From assembly GCF_019968905.1 (NCBI RefSeq), contig NZ_CP079946.1:558001-622000 (forward strand): a stretch of 64,000 nt of DNA, read 5' to 3'. Position 1 is the first letter of the stretch, and every line of letters begins with the position of its first letter. The notes under the pieces were generated by a model. That model worked only from the letters and a program-made list of their open reading frames with translations. It ran no database searches and had not been told where the DNA came from. This DNA comes from Corallococcus sp. EGB. Its GTDB lineage: Bacteria; Myxococcota; Myxococcia; Myxococcales; Myxococcaceae. Both the position numbers and the translations under genes were made by a program. Shown in pieces: positions 28,140 to 37,412 of this stretch.

Positions 28140-30251
28140 ATGAAGGAGGCCGCGGTGTCGCAGGAGCAACGCGAGACGGGGAGCGCTGTTGCTCCGGGGC
28201 AATCGTCCGTGGCGAGCGACCTCGTGGACACGCGTCGCTTCCAGCGCGCCGGGTCGCTGCTGCGCGAGGTGCTCTTCGAGCTGGACGCCGCGGGCCGGCT
28301 CGTCCTGGCGAGCCCCGCGTGGGAGCGCCTGGTCGGTGCCCCCGTGCTCGCGTGGACGGGCCGCGCGCTGGTGGAGTTGTTCCATCCGGAGGACCGGGAC
28401 CAGGCGCGGGCGCTCCTGCGCACGGCGCTTTCACGCACGGACACGCCCACGCGGCTGGAGCTGCGGCTCGCGGGCGGCACGCAGCCGCGCTGGGTGGAGC
28501 TGTCCGCGGTGGGCGACCCGGAGCACCTGGGCGGCGTGCTCGGCACGCTGGTGGACGTCACCCCGCGACGGCTGGCGGAGGAGGCCGCCGCCACGCGCGA
28601 GCGCTATCTGGGCGCGATGGTGGAGGTGCAGCGGCGGCTCCTGTCTCCAGAGTCCGCCGGGGACTTGTACAACTCCATCCTGGAGCCGCTGGGCCGCGTC
28701 GCGAACGCCAGCCGCGCCTACGTCTTCGAGTTCCACCGCGACGCCTCCGGCCGGATGCTCCAGTCCCAGCGCGCGGAGTGGTGCGCGCCCGGCGTCTCGC
28801 GCGAGCTGGACAACCCGGACACGCAGGCGTGGCCGGTGGACCAGGCCTTCGAGCGGCAGCAACTGGAGCAGCTCCACCGGGGCGAGCCCGTGCAGGGCGG
28901 CCCGGTGGACTTCGGCGCGCACAACGCGCCGGTGCTCCTGGGGCAGGGCATCCAGTCGCTGCTGGTGCTGCCGCTGCTGGTGCATGGCGAGCCGTTCGGC
29001 TTCATCGGCTTCGACAACTGCGACGACGCGCGCCCCTGGTCGCACGTGGAGGTGAAGCTGCTGTCCGGCGCGGCCGGCGCGCTGTCCCTGGCGCTGGAGC
29101 AGCACACCACGGACGCGCTGCGCATGCGCACGGAGACGGCGCTGCGCCGCACGGAGGCCGGCTTCCACCTGCTCATCGAGGGCTTCCCGGACCCCGTGGT
29201 GGTGCACACGACGGACGGGATGCTCCTGACGGTGAACCCGGCCATGGCCAACTACCTGGGCTACCAGGATCCGGCGGAGCTGCTGGGCCGGCACCTGTTG
29301 GGCCTGGTGCGGCGCGAGGACCAGGAGGTGGCGCGCCGCCACCTGGAGGAGGCGCAGGACGGGGCGCTGGCGGCCCGCTCGCACGAGGTGCCGCTGGTGC
29401 GCCGCGACGGGCAGGTGGTGAGCGCGGACCTGGTGACGCTGGGCGTGCTCTTCGACGGCGTGCCCGCGCGCGTGACGGTGGCGCGCGACTTCACCGAGCG
29501 CAAGCACATGCAGGCGCAGCTCATGCTGGGGGACCGGCTGGCCTCCATGGGCATGCTGGCCGCGGGCATCGCGCACGAGTTGAACAACCCGCTGTCCTAC
29601 GTGCTCTCCAACCTGGAGTTCCTGCACCGCGCGCTGGGCCCCATGCCCCGGCCCCTGGGCGCGGAGGAGCTCCTGGAGTACCAGCAGGTGCTGGACGACG
29701 CGCGCGAGGGCTCCGAGCGGATGCGGCAGATCGTCCGCCAGCTCAAGGTCTTCTCCCGGGTGGACGACGCGCACGAGGAGGCGGTGGACCTGCACCGCGT
29801 GCTGGACTCCGTCGCGCAGATGGCGGCCAGCGAAATCCGCCCGCGCGCCCGGCTGGTGAAGCAGTACGGCGTCGTGCCGACGGTGCGCGCCAACGAGGGC
29901 AAGCTGTTCCAGGTGTTCCTCAACCTGGTCATCAACGCCGCGCACGCGATTCCAGAGGGCTCCACGGACGAGCACGAGATCCGCCTCATCACCCGCACGG
30001 ACGAGGACGGCCGGGTGGTGGTGGACGTGCGGGACACGGGCCGGGGCATCGCGCCGGAGCTGTTGCGCCGCATCTTCGACCCCTTCTTCACCACCAAGGC
30101 GCCGGGGCAGGGCACCGGCCTGGGCCTGTCCATCTGCGACACCATCGTGCGCGCGCTCGGCGGCACCATCACCGTGGAGTCCTCGCCGGGCCACGGCGCC
30201 ACCTTCCGCGTCAGCCTGCACGCCGCCGCGCAGGCTGCTCGCGTGGCCTGA
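28140..30251 (+). CDS. PAS-GAF-PAS sensor histidine kinase
   Basis: A 703-residue cytoplasmic kinase. Domains in order: PAS (about 35-145), GAF (about 160-325, with LVLPLLVHGEPFGFIGFDNC), PAS (about 340-455), then an NtrB-type HisKA with IAHELNNPLSYVLSN (phospho-acceptor His479) and a complete HATPase (N box FLNLVINAAHA, G1 DTGRGI, F box FFTTKAPG, G2 GTGLGLSI). The AHELNNPL type is common among myxobacterial orphan kinases. No membrane span and no response regulator next door. The GAF domain may bind a small ligand, and the PAS domains may respond to redox or ligand signals, but no heme or flavin residue is obvious. ATG at 28140 as start. Confidence 0.93.
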   Translation: MKEAAVSQEQRETGSAVAPGQSSVASDLVDTRRFQRAGSLLREVLFELDAAGRLVLASPAWERLVGAPVLAWTGRALVELFHPEDRDQARALLRTALSRTDTPTRLELRLAGGTQPRWVELSAVGDPEHLGGVLGTLVDVTPRRLAEEAAATRERYLGAMVEVQRRLLSPESAGDLYNSILEPLGRVANASRAYVFEFHRDASGRMLQSQRAEWCAPGVSRELDNPDTQAWPVDQAFERQQLEQLHRGEPVQGGPVDFGAHNAPVLLGQGIQSLLVLPLLVHGEPFGFIGFDNCDDARPWSHVEVKLLSGAAGALSLALEQHTTDALRMRTETALRRTEAGFHLLIEGFPDPVVVHTTDGMLLTVNPAMANYLGYQDPAELLGRHLLGLVRREDQEVARRHLEEAQDGALAARSHEVPLVRRDGQVVSADLVTLGVLFDGVPARVTVARDFTERKHMQAQLMLGDRLASMGMLAAGIAHELNNPLSYVLSNLEFLHRALGPMPRPLGAEELLEYQQVLDDAREGSERMRQIVRQLKVFSRVDDAHEEAVDLHRVLDSVAQMAASEIRPRARLVKQYGVVPTVRANEGKLFQVFLNLVINAAHAIPEGSTDEHEIRLITRTDEDGRVVVDVRDTGRGIAPELLRRIFDPFFTTKAPGQGTGLGLSICDTIVRALGGTITVESSPGHGATFRVSLHAAAQAARVA

Positions 30252-30383
30252 CCGGCCCTGCGCGTTTCGCATCCGTGCGGCGGAGCGTGCCGTCCGTCCG
30301 CTGCCGCGAAATGGACTGAATCCGCCGCGCTCCTGTGTTCGAGTGTGGGGCGTCGGACGGCCTGCCCTCGTGTGCGCTGCCCT

Positions 30384-30409
30384 CCCAGGGGAGGTGGCGG
30401 CACCCTGGG
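30384..30409 (+). other. Perfect 7-bp inverted repeat in the ceramidase leader
   Basis: CCCAGGG (30384-30390) and CCCTGGG (30403-30409) can pair across 12 bases, ending 47 bp before the ceramidase start codon. A nested GGCGG...CCGCC overlaps it. It could be an RNA hairpin in the leader or a regulator site; nothing more can be said from sequence. Confidence 0.3.
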
Positions 30410-30456
30410 AACCGCCGCCGCCGGGCCTTCTTCTTCCGGAGGCCATGGAGGATGTC

Positions 30457-32541
30457 ATGCGCACGCTGAACGCCCGCTTCGCCCCCGTGCTCGGGTTGCT
30501 CCTGGGCTGCGTGCTGGCGCTGGGGCCGGGCGCCCGTCCGGGGCTGCCCTCGGCGCGCGCGGAGGAGCGGGCTGGGGAGGCGCCGGGGAACGCCTGCGCG
30601 GGCTCCGCGAACTTCCTCATCGGCTCGGCGCGCTCGGACATCACCGGCCCCGCGGCGGAGGTGGGGATGATGGGCTACGGGCAGGTGGGCCAGAAGACAG
30701 AGGGCATCCACATGCGGCTGTACTCGCGCGCGTTCGTCATCGGGTCGCCCTGCAACGGCCGCCGGGTGGCCTTCGTCAGCGCGGACCTGGGCATGGTGTT
30801 CCAGGCGGTGAAGCAGCAGGTGGTGGAGCGGCTGCGCGCGAAGCTGGGCGACACCTTCTCCGACGAGAACGTGCTGCTCAGCGGCACGCACACGCACTCC
30901 GGGCCGGGCGGCTTCAGCCACTACACGCTCTACAACCTGACCACCTTCGGCTTCGTGCCCCAGAACTTCGAGGCCATCGTCTCCGGCATCACGGACTCCA
31001 TCCTCCGCGCCAACGCCCGCCTGACCGAGGGCTCGCTGCGCCTGTCCTCCGGAGACCTGCACGGCGCCAGCGCCAACCGCTCACCGGACGCCTACCTGCG
31101 AAACCCCGAGGCCGAGCGCGCCCGCTACCCCGACAACGTGGACACGCGCATGACGGTGCTGCGGATGACGGCCGCGGACGGGCGCGAGCTGGGGCTCATC
31201 GACTGGTTCGCGGTGCACGGCACGTCCTTTGGCAACACGAACCCGTACATCAGCGGGGACAACAAGGGGATCGCGTCGCACACCTTCGAGGTGGAGAAGG
31301 GGGGCCGCACGCCCGGAGGCCCGGACACCTTCGTCGCGGCGTTCGCGAACTCGAACGAAGGCGATGTCACGCCCAACATCCTGGGCGGCACGAACGGCGG
31401 CGGCGCGAACGACTTCGAGGACGCGGCCATCTCCGCGAAGAAGCAATACGACTTCGCCGCGCACCTGTGGGACACCGCCGGGATGCCCGTGATGGGCGGC
31501 GTGGACTACCGGCACACCTACGTGAAGATGGACGCGGTGGACGTCGCGCCCGCGTTCGCGGACGGCAGCGCGCACCGCACCTGCCCCGCGGCCATCGGCC
31601 TGTCCATGATCGCCGGCGCCGAGGACGGGCCCGGCTTCGGTTCGGAAGGGGCCACGTGCGAGTCCGTGCACGACGTGTGGAGCCAGTTCACCTGCGCCGC
31701 GGTCACCACGCCCTGCCAGGGGGAGAAGCCCATCGTCCTGGAGATGGGCACCATGAGGCCCTACCCGTGGTCTCCGGAGGTGCTGCCCCTGCAACTGGTG
31801 ACGGTGGGGCCGCTGGCCCTGGTGGCGGTGCCCTTCGAGTTGACCACCATGGCGGGCCGGCGGCTGCGCGACACGGTGCGCGCGAACCTCCAGGGCGCGG
31901 GCGTGACGGAGGTGGTCATCGCCGGGCTGTCCAACGCGTACTCGGGCTACGTGGCCACGCGCGAGGAGTACGCGAAGCAGGACTACGAGGGCGCGTCCAC
32001 GCACTTCGGCCCGTGGACGCTGGCGGCGCTGCAGCAGTCCTTCGCGGGGCTGGCGACCTCCCTTCGCGACGGGACGTCCGTGCCGCCCGGGCCCACGCCG
32101 CGCGACCTGCGCAAGGCGGTGGTGGGGCTGCAGCCCGGCGTGGTGTTCGACGACAAGCTGCTCTGGGTGGACTTCGGCTCCGTCGCGGAGGAGGCGAAGG
32201 CGTCGTATTCGCGCGGCGACACGGCGAGCGTCACCTTCTGGGGCGGCCACCCGCGCAACGACCTGAAGCTGGGGGGCACCTTCCTGCGCGTGCAGCGGCG
32301 GCAGCCGGATGGCACGTGGATGGACGTGGCGAACGACGGGGACGGCGTGGCGCTGTACCACTGGCAGCGCGAGTACTGCGTGCCCACGCTCGCGTGCTCG
32401 CTGGTGCGCATCACCTGGCCCATCTCCAAGGACACGCCGCCGGGCACCTACCGGCTGGTGCACGAGGGGAACTGGAAGTCCGGCTGGGACGGGCGCGTGC
32501 ACCCGTACTCGGGAAGCTCTCGCCCATTCACGGTGCGGTAG
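30457..32541 (+). CDS. Neutral/alkaline ceramidase
   Basis: This enzyme cleaves ceramide into sphingosine and a fatty acid (EC 3.5.1.23). The 694-residue protein has an N-terminal signal peptide (hydrophobic core about 9-25, cleavage near ARA-EE), so it is exported. Family motifs are complete: the zinc-binding GTHTHSGPGG (His145, His147), the catalytic serine in NRSPDAY (Ser209), IDWFAVHGTS and NEGDVTPN, and an Ig-like C-terminal domain (about 560-694). GGAGGA before the ATG at 30457 supports that start over an ATG 12 bases upstream. Myxobacteria make ceramide-type lipids, so the target may be self lipid or prey and host sphingolipid. It ends 9 bp before the convergent lipoprotein gene. Confidence 0.93.
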   Translation: MRTLNARFAPVLGLLLGCVLALGPGARPGLPSARAEERAGEAPGNACAGSANFLIGSARSDITGPAAEVGMMGYGQVGQKTEGIHMRLYSRAFVIGSPCNGRRVAFVSADLGMVFQAVKQQVVERLRAKLGDTFSDENVLLSGTHTHSGPGGFSHYTLYNLTTFGFVPQNFEAIVSGITDSILRANARLTEGSLRLSSGDLHGASANRSPDAYLRNPEAERARYPDNVDTRMTVLRMTAADGRELGLIDWFAVHGTSFGNTNPYISGDNKGIASHTFEVEKGGRTPGGPDTFVAAFANSNEGDVTPNILGGTNGGGANDFEDAAISAKKQYDFAAHLWDTAGMPVMGGVDYRHTYVKMDAVDVAPAFADGSAHRTCPAAIGLSMIAGAEDGPGFGSEGATCESVHDVWSQFTCAAVTTPCQGEKPIVLEMGTMRPYPWSPEVLPLQLVTVGPLALVAVPFELTTMAGRRLRDTVRANLQGAGVTEVVIAGLSNAYSGYVATREEYAKQDYEGASTHFGPWTLAALQQSFAGLATSLRDGTSVPPGPTPRDLRKAVVGLQPGVVFDDKLLWVDFGSVAEEAKASYSRGDTASVTFWGGHPRNDLKLGGTFLRVQRRQPDGTWMDVANDGDGVALYHWQREYCVPTLACSLVRITWPISKDTPPGTYRLVHEGNWKSGWDGRVHPYSGSSRPFTVR

Positions 32542-32550
32542 GGCCCGGCG

Positions 32551-33375
32551 TCAGTCGCAGCTGCCGTCGGGGTTGCACCGCTTGTCGCACTTCTTGCAGT
32601 TCTGGCCGTTGATGCCGCACGCGTTCTTGTCGGTGCGGGTGACGCAGGTGTTGCCGTTGCAGCAACCGCCGCAGGTGGACGGGTCGCAGCGGCACTGGCC
32701 GCTGATGCACGCCTGCCCCGCGCCGCACGCGCTGCTCGACCCGCAGACGCACCGGCCCTGGTTGCAGCTGTCGGCGTTGGCGCCGCACACGTTGCCGGTG
32801 CCGCAGCCGCAGGTGCCCCGGTGGGTGCAGGTGTCGGCGCGCTTCTCGTCGCAGGACTCGCAGGCGACGCCGCCCACGCCGCAGGTGCGGAACGTGCGCG
32901 CCGTGCAGAACCCGCCGCGGCAGCAGCCGTCCGGGCAGTCCAGGCAGAAGGTGCCAGCGCCGCTGCTGGCCAGACGTACGCTGGCCTCCACCTCGTAGCC
33001 GCCGCGCACGTTGGCGGTCGTCTCGCCCGTGGCGGCGACGGTGCCGTCCTCGCGCAGGCCGTCCACGCGGACGGTGGCCTGGGTGCCGTCGCTGGCGCCC
33101 GCGAGGAGGACGCGGAACGTCTCGCCGCTGCGCAGGAGGCGGCTGGGGTCCTCGGGCAGCAGCCCTTCCGGCACGGGGGTGCCGTCCGCCACCGTGGTGG
33201 TGACGCGCAGTTGGGTGAGGTCGAGCGCGGGGTCGAAGTCCGCGGTGACGAAGAGCGCGGTGCCGGAAGCGGCGGCGGGGTCGCGGCAGGAGGCCAGCGC
33301 CACCGAACCCAGGAGGGTGCAGGACAGGAGGAGTCGGACGAGCGCCCGGCTGGAGGGGGCTCCCACGGAAGTCAT
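32551..33375 (-). CDS. Cysteine-rich lipoprotein
   Basis: A 274-residue protein with lipobox LASC (lipidated Cys at about residue 30). After a beta-rich region (about 40-140) with an Ig-like look, the last 130 residues contain about 30 cysteines in short EGF- or knottin-like units (CPDGCC, CGCGTGNVCG, CVCGSSSACG, CGGCCNGNTC). Each unit would be held by disulfides. Such Cys-rich tails are common in myxobacterial surface lipoproteins of unknown role; binding or adhesion is only a guess. It is divergent from the gluconokinase gene; the 204-bp gap includes a CCCTCC...GGAGGG repeat (33398-33419). Confidence 0.82.
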   Translation of the reverse strand: MTSVGAPSSRALVRLLLSCTLLGSVALASCRDPAAASGTALFVTADFDPALDLTQLRVTTTVADGTPVPEGLLPEDPSRLLRSGETFRVLLAGASDGTQATVRVDGLREDGTVAATGETTANVRGGYEVEASVRLASSGAGTFCLDCPDGCCRGGFCTARTFRTCGVGGVACESCDEKRADTCTHRGTCGCGTGNVCGANADSCNQGRCVCGSSSACGAGQACISGQCRCDPSTCGGCCNGNTCVTRTDKNACGINGQNCKKCDKRCNPDGSCD

Positions 33376-33579
33376 GATGGTGAACGAGGGTAGCGGCCCC
33401 TCCGTCGTGAAGTGGAGGGCATGGTGGACTTGGGGCCAATGGCGTTGGGCAGCGGACGCTCACCCTCGGGCGTCCCGGGCTGCCGGGTGTGTTACCGGAC
33501 GTACTTCTCGCGTGGCGCCCGGAGTGGGAAGGCCGCAGCATGGGGGAGCGCGAGAGAGACCGAGGGAGGCGGCAACGGC

Positions 33580-34092
33580 ATGGTGGTCATCGTCATGGGC
33601 GTGTCAGGCAGCGGGAAGTCCACGGTGGGCCGGGAGCTCGCGGAGCGGCTGGGGTGGACGTTCGTGGACGCGGACGACCTGCACTCGGTGGAGAACCGCC
33701 GGAAGATGGCCTCGGGCACGCCGCTGACGGACGTGGACCGGCGGCCGTGGCTGGAGCTGTTGCACGCGCGGATGGAGAAGGCGCTGAACGCGGACGAGGA
33801 CCTGGTGCTGGCGTTCTCCGGGCTCAAGCGCCTCTACCGCGAGCGCCTCACCGTGGACCCCGCGCGCGAGCGCTGGGTGTACCTGCACGCGCCCGCGTCC
33901 CTCATCCGCGAGCGGCTCCAGCAGCGCCTGGGGCACTTCATGCCGGCGTCGCTGCTCGACAGCCAGCTGGAGGCCCTGGAGGTGCCCGACGAAGCGTTCA
34001 CCGTGGACGTGACGCCACCGTCGGGCGACGTGGTCCAGCGCATCATGGACGGGTTGGAGTTGAAAGCCCCCGGGGATGCGTCCCGGGCGTAA
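33580..34092 (+). CDS. gntK: Gluconokinase
   Basis: A 170-residue kinase phosphorylating D-gluconate to 6-phosphogluconate (EC 2.7.1.12), feeding the pentose phosphate or Entner-Doudoroff route. It has Walker A GVSGSGKST at residues 7-15, the DADDLHSVENRRKMASGTPL block (about 28-47) typical of GntK, and VYLHAP/LGHFMP later. ATG 33580 with a GGGAGG box ten bases upstream is the start; in-frame codons further upstream lie before the Shine-Dalgarno site. The family length is about 170 residues, so the gene is complete. No gluconate permease or dehydratase is nearby. Confidence 0.94.
   Translation: MVVIVMGVSGSGKSTVGRELAERLGWTFVDADDLHSVENRRKMASGTPLTDVDRRPWLELLHARMEKALNADEDLVLAFSGLKRLYRERLTVDPARERWVYLHAPASLIRERLQQRLGHFMPASLLDSQLEALEVPDEAFTVDVTPPSGDVVQRIMDGLELKAPGDASRA
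34069..34087 (+). terminator. Hairpin across the gluconokinase stop region
   Basis: CCCGGGGA (34069-34076) can pair with TCCCGGG (34081-34087) around a TGCG loop. It includes the last codons of the gluconokinase gene and precedes a convergent gene only 7 bp away, so it might serve both strands. No T run is present. Confidence 0.35.
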
Positions 34093-34098
34093 GGCCCT

Positions 34099-34725
34099 TC
34101 AGCGCACGCGCTCGGCGGTGGTGCCCAGGCGCTCCAGCAGCTCGCGGTACCACGTGAAGGCGCGCTCGGTGTGGCCCTTCAGCTCCTTCGTGCCCCACAG
34201 CAGCGTGAGCGTGCGGCGCGTGGTGGCGTCCGTCTTGGTGCGCTGGGCATCCTTCACCGCGTTGGCGCACGGGCCCTGCGCGTCGAAGAGGCACAGCAGG
34301 CCCTCCAGGTCGATGGTCTGCCCGGAGGCGTTGAAGACGTAGTGGTCGCCCTGGATGGCGATGGCGACGCGGAATGGCTCGCGGGCCTTGTCCAGGTCCA
34401 CGACGCTGATGGGCAGGCCGCTGTGCAGCGATACGGCATTGCACGCGTCCACCGCGGCGTTGATGGTGCCCAGCGTGCCGTCGCCGGAGGCGCGCACCAG
34501 GTACTCCGACGCGGGCTTGCCCCGGCCCGTGGGCTTGTAGCCGCCGTGACGGAGCAGGTCCCGCACGGCGCCCCGGACCGCGTCGTCACTCTGGAGCGGC
34601 GCGGTGGCGCCGGGCTTCAGCAGGGCCTGCAGCCAGTCGGGCGCGGGCAGGTCCCCCAGGGGAGCGGCCCAGGAGGACGTGAAGGCGATGAGGTCCAGGA
34701 GCGGGTGGTTGTCGACGGTCAGCAC
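34099..34725 (-). CDS. Free-standing B3/4 domain protein
   Basis: A 208-residue protein similar to the B3/4 (tRNA-binding/editing) domain of the phenylalanyl-tRNA synthetase beta chain: ASEYLVRASGDGTLGTINAAVD and NAVSLHSGLPISVVDLDK are diagnostic. Stand-alone B3/4 proteins are thought to be related to aminoacyl-tRNA editing or amino-acid binding, but their role is not settled. The start is a GTG at 34725 with a weak ribosome site. It is divergent from the cupin gene, with 74 bp between. Confidence 0.85.
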   Translation of the reverse strand: MLTVDNHPLLDLIAFTSSWAAPLGDLPAPDWLQALLKPGATAPLQSDDAVRGAVRDLLRHGGYKPTGRGKPASEYLVRASGDGTLGTINAAVDACNAVSLHSGLPISVVDLDKAREPFRVAIAIQGDHYVFNASGQTIDLEGLLCLFDAQGPCANAVKDAQRTKTDATTRRTLTLLWGTKELKGHTERAFTWYRELLERLGTTAERVR

Positions 34726-34799
34726 GGCGGCACTCTACGCCACGCGCTGGTAGGGTAGGGATGTCTGCTGTTCCCCCCGTCCCCTCCCGGAGCCTCCGC

Positions 34800-35162
34800 A
34801 TGCCCACGCTCATCCCGAAGCCCATCCGCGTGACGGCGGTGGGCAACAAGCCGAAGCTCATCGACGAGTACGTGGGCCGGGTGAACTCCAAGACGTCCAA
34901 CATCAGCGTGGCCCACATGCGCAGCCCGGGCGGGTGGGAGGAGCCGGGCCAGACGCCCGAGTTCCGCGAAATCACCCTGGTGCTCGCGGGCACGCTGCGC
35001 GTGGAGCACAAGGGCGGGGTGATGGACGTGCACGCCGGCCAGACCGTGGTGTGCGAACCCGGCGAGTGGGTCCGCTACAGCACCCCCGAGGAGGAGGGCG
35101 CCGAGTACGTGGCCATCTGCACCCCGGCGTTCTCCCCCGGCACGGTGCACCGGGACGCCTGA
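34800..35162 (+). CDS. Small cupin-domain protein
   Basis: A 120-residue single-domain cupin: the central beta-barrel motif FREITLVLAGTLRVEHKGGVMDVHAGQTVVCEPGEWVRY has the usual G(x)5H...G order, but only part of the His/Glu metal set is clear. Cupins of this type bind metal and a small ligand; no substrate can be named. I use the ATG at 34800, preceded by GGAG seven bases before; an ATG at 34761 in the same frame is possible. The stop is followed by GACCGT/ACGGTC and CCGGG/CCCGG hairpins (35162-35206) that may end transcription. Confidence 0.8.
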   Translation: MPTLIPKPIRVTAVGNKPKLIDEYVGRVNSKTSNISVAHMRSPGGWEEPGQTPEFREITLVLAGTLRVEHKGGVMDVHAGQTVVCEPGEWVRYSTPEEEGAEYVAICTPAFSPGTVHRDA

Positions 35163-35328
35163 CCGTCACGGTCCAGGTTCCAAGCCGGGCGGAATCCCGG
35201 GCGGGGGCCTGCCTGCCCGGCCGCGTGGATGGCTCCGAGGCCGTTGGGGGTTCGGAAGCATCCCTCTGGCGGGCGGCTCGTGGCATAAGGGCGCGCCGCC
35301 TGATTCCCCGGGCCTCTTCGGTACGCAC

Positions 35329-36951
35329 ATGATCCGTCTCGACAACATCGGCAAGCAGCACGGTCAGCAGATCCTCTTCGTGGAGGCGTCCGCCGCGCTC
35401 CACAAGGGCGAGAAGGTGGGCCTGGTGGGCCCGAACGGCGCGGGCAAGACGACGCTGTTCCGGATGATGACCGGCCAGGAGTACCCGGACGAGGGACAGG
35501 TCTCCATCGACCGCGGCGTCACCATTGGCTACTTCAGCCAGGACGTCGGTGAGATGAACGGCCGCAGCGCCGTGTCCGAGGTCATGGACGGCGCGGGCCC
35601 GGTGAGCACCGTGGCGGCGGAGATGAAGCAGCTCGAAGCCGACATGGGGGATCCGGACCAGGCGGACAACATGGAGAAGCTCGTCGAGCGCTATGGCATC
35701 GTGCAGGGCCGCTTCGAGGAGCTGGGCGGCTACGCGCTGGAGGGCCGCGCGCGGGAGATCCTCGCGGGCCTGGGCTTCAGCGAGGAGATGATGGACGGCG
35801 ACGTGGGCAAGCTGTCCGGCGGTTGGAAGATGCGCGTGGCGCTGGCGCGCATCCTCCTGATGCGGCCGGACGCGATGTTCCTGGACGAGCCCTCCAACCA
35901 CCTGGACCTGGAGTCGCTCATCTGGCTGGAGGGCTTCCTCAAGGGGTACGAGGGCGCGCTCCTGATGACGTCGCACGATCGCGAGTTCATGAACCGCATC
36001 GTGACGAAGGTGGTGGAGATCGACGGCGGTTCGCTGACGACGTACTCGGGCAACTACGACTTCTACGAGGGCCAGCGCGCGCAGAACGAGGCGCAGCAGC
36101 AGGCGCAGTACGAGCGGCAGCAGGCGATGCTCGCGAAGGAGATCAAGTTCATCGAGCGGTTCAAGGCCCGCGCGTCGCACGCGGCGCAGGTGCAGAGCCG
36201 GGTGAAGAAGCTGGAGAAGATTGAAAAGGTGGAGCCGCCGAAGCGCCGCACCACGGTGCTCTTCGAGTTCCAGCCGCCGCCGCGCTCGGGTGACGACGTG
36301 GTGAGCCTGAAGAACGTGTGCAAGGGCTACGGCAAGCGGACCATCTACGACGGCCTGGACTTCCTGGTGCGTCGTTCGGAGCGCTGGTGCGTGATGGGCG
36401 TGAACGGCGCGGGCAAGTCCACGTTGCTGAAGCTGGTGACGGGCACGACGCAGCCGGATGAAGGCACGGTGGCGCTGGGTGGCAGCGTGAAGATGGGCTA
36501 CTTCGCGCAGCACGCGATGGACCTGCTGGACGGAGAGAAGACGGTCTTCGAGCAGCTGTCGGACGCGTTCCCCCGGGCGGGGCAGGGCTCGTTGAGGGCG
36601 CTGGCGGGCTGCTTCGGGTTCAGCGGCGACGAGGTGGAGAAGAAGTGCCGGGTGCTGTCGGGTGGAGAGAAGGCGCGTCTGGTGATGGCGCAGATGCTCT
36701 ACGACCCGCCGAACTTCCTGGTGCTGGACGAGCCCACGAACCACCTGGACATGGGCACGAAGGAGATGCTGATCAAGGCGCTGTCGCGCTACGAGGGCAC
36801 GATGTTGTTCGTGTCCCACGACCGGCACTTCCTGGGCGCGCTGTCGAACCGGGTGTTGGAGCTGACGCCGGACGGCATCCACAAGTACGGCGGCGGCTAC
36901 ACGGAGTACGTCGCGCGCACGGGCCACGAAGCGCCGGGCCTGCGCAGCTGA
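35329..36951 (+). CDS. ABC-F family ATPase (ribosome-associated)
   Basis: A 540-residue protein of two fused ABC domains and no membrane region. Walker A sequences are GPNGAGKTT (near 35) and GVNGAGKST (near 357); signatures LSGGWKMR and LSGGEKAR; Walker B FLDEPSNHLD and LDEPTNHLD. A charged linker at about 240-300 (QQAMLAKEIKFIERFKARAS...) is the P-site tRNA-interacting helix pair of ABC-F factors. Such proteins bind the ribosomal E site and relieve stalls; some protect against antibiotics. Which subgroup (Uup, EttA, YbiT) is not certain. ATG 35329 fits the alignment. It is followed directly by a DUF4265 gene. Confidence 0.93.
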   Translation: MIRLDNIGKQHGQQILFVEASAALHKGEKVGLVGPNGAGKTTLFRMMTGQEYPDEGQVSIDRGVTIGYFSQDVGEMNGRSAVSEVMDGAGPVSTVAAEMKQLEADMGDPDQADNMEKLVERYGIVQGRFEELGGYALEGRAREILAGLGFSEEMMDGDVGKLSGGWKMRVALARILLMRPDAMFLDEPSNHLDLESLIWLEGFLKGYEGALLMTSHDREFMNRIVTKVVEIDGGSLTTYSGNYDFYEGQRAQNEAQQQAQYERQQAMLAKEIKFIERFKARASHAAQVQSRVKKLEKIEKVEPPKRRTTVLFEFQPPPRSGDDVVSLKNVCKGYGKRTIYDGLDFLVRRSERWCVMGVNGAGKSTLLKLVTGTTQPDEGTVALGGSVKMGYFAQHAMDLLDGEKTVFEQLSDAFPRAGQGSLRALAGCFGFSGDEVEKKCRVLSGGEKARLVMAQMLYDPPNFLVLDEPTNHLDMGTKEMLIKALSRYEGTMLFVSHDRHFLGALSNRVLELTPDGIHKYGGGYTEYVARTGHEAPGLRS

Positions 36952-36952
36952 C

Positions 36953-37399
36953 GTGACGAACTCCACCGGCATGGTGAAGGTGGGGTTCTGGGACGAGGAC
37001 ACCCAGAGCGTGGAGACGCTCTGGGCGACCCCGCTGGGCCAGGAGAGGTACCGCCTGGAGAACAGCCCGTTCTTCGCGTACCGCGTTTCCTGGCTGGACG
37101 TGGTGGAGGCCCGGCCGGACGCGGGCGGACGGCTGGAGTTCCTGCGCGTCGTGGAGAAGTCAGGCCACCGGACGGTGCGGGTCATCCTGGAGGACGTTGA
37201 GTCGCCGAAGGCAACTCCTTTCCTGGATGGGGTGAAGCAGCGCGGATGCAGCTACGAGGGTTTTCAGCCCAAGCTGCTGTCCATCGATGTGCCCCCGGAG
37301 GTCCGGCTCGAGGAGATGACGCGCTACCTCATCGAGCAGGGCGTCCAGTGGGAGCACGCGGATCCGCCCTACGACGACCTGCATTCGGATGAGGCGTAG
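36953..37399 (+). CDS. DUF4265 domain protein
   Basis: A 148-residue protein beginning with a GTG one base after the ABC-F stop, so probably co-translated. It contains the DUF4265 pattern: ETLWATPLGQERYRLENSPFFAYRVSWLDVVEARPD, followed by SGHRTVRVILE and a GCSYEGF block. The family is small, cytoplasmic and uncharacterised; some members sit near toxin genes. Here the RHS island begins on the opposite strand 14 bp past its stop, so it marks the island edge on this side. Confidence 0.8.
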   Translation: MTNSTGMVKVGFWDEDTQSVETLWATPLGQERYRLENSPFFAYRVSWLDVVEARPDAGGRLEFLRVVEKSGHRTVRVILEDVESPKATPFLDGVKQRGCSYEGFQPKLLSIDVPPEVRLEEMTRYLIEQGVQWEHADPPYDDLHSDEA

Positions 37400-37412
37400 G
37401 CAGCGACAGCTC

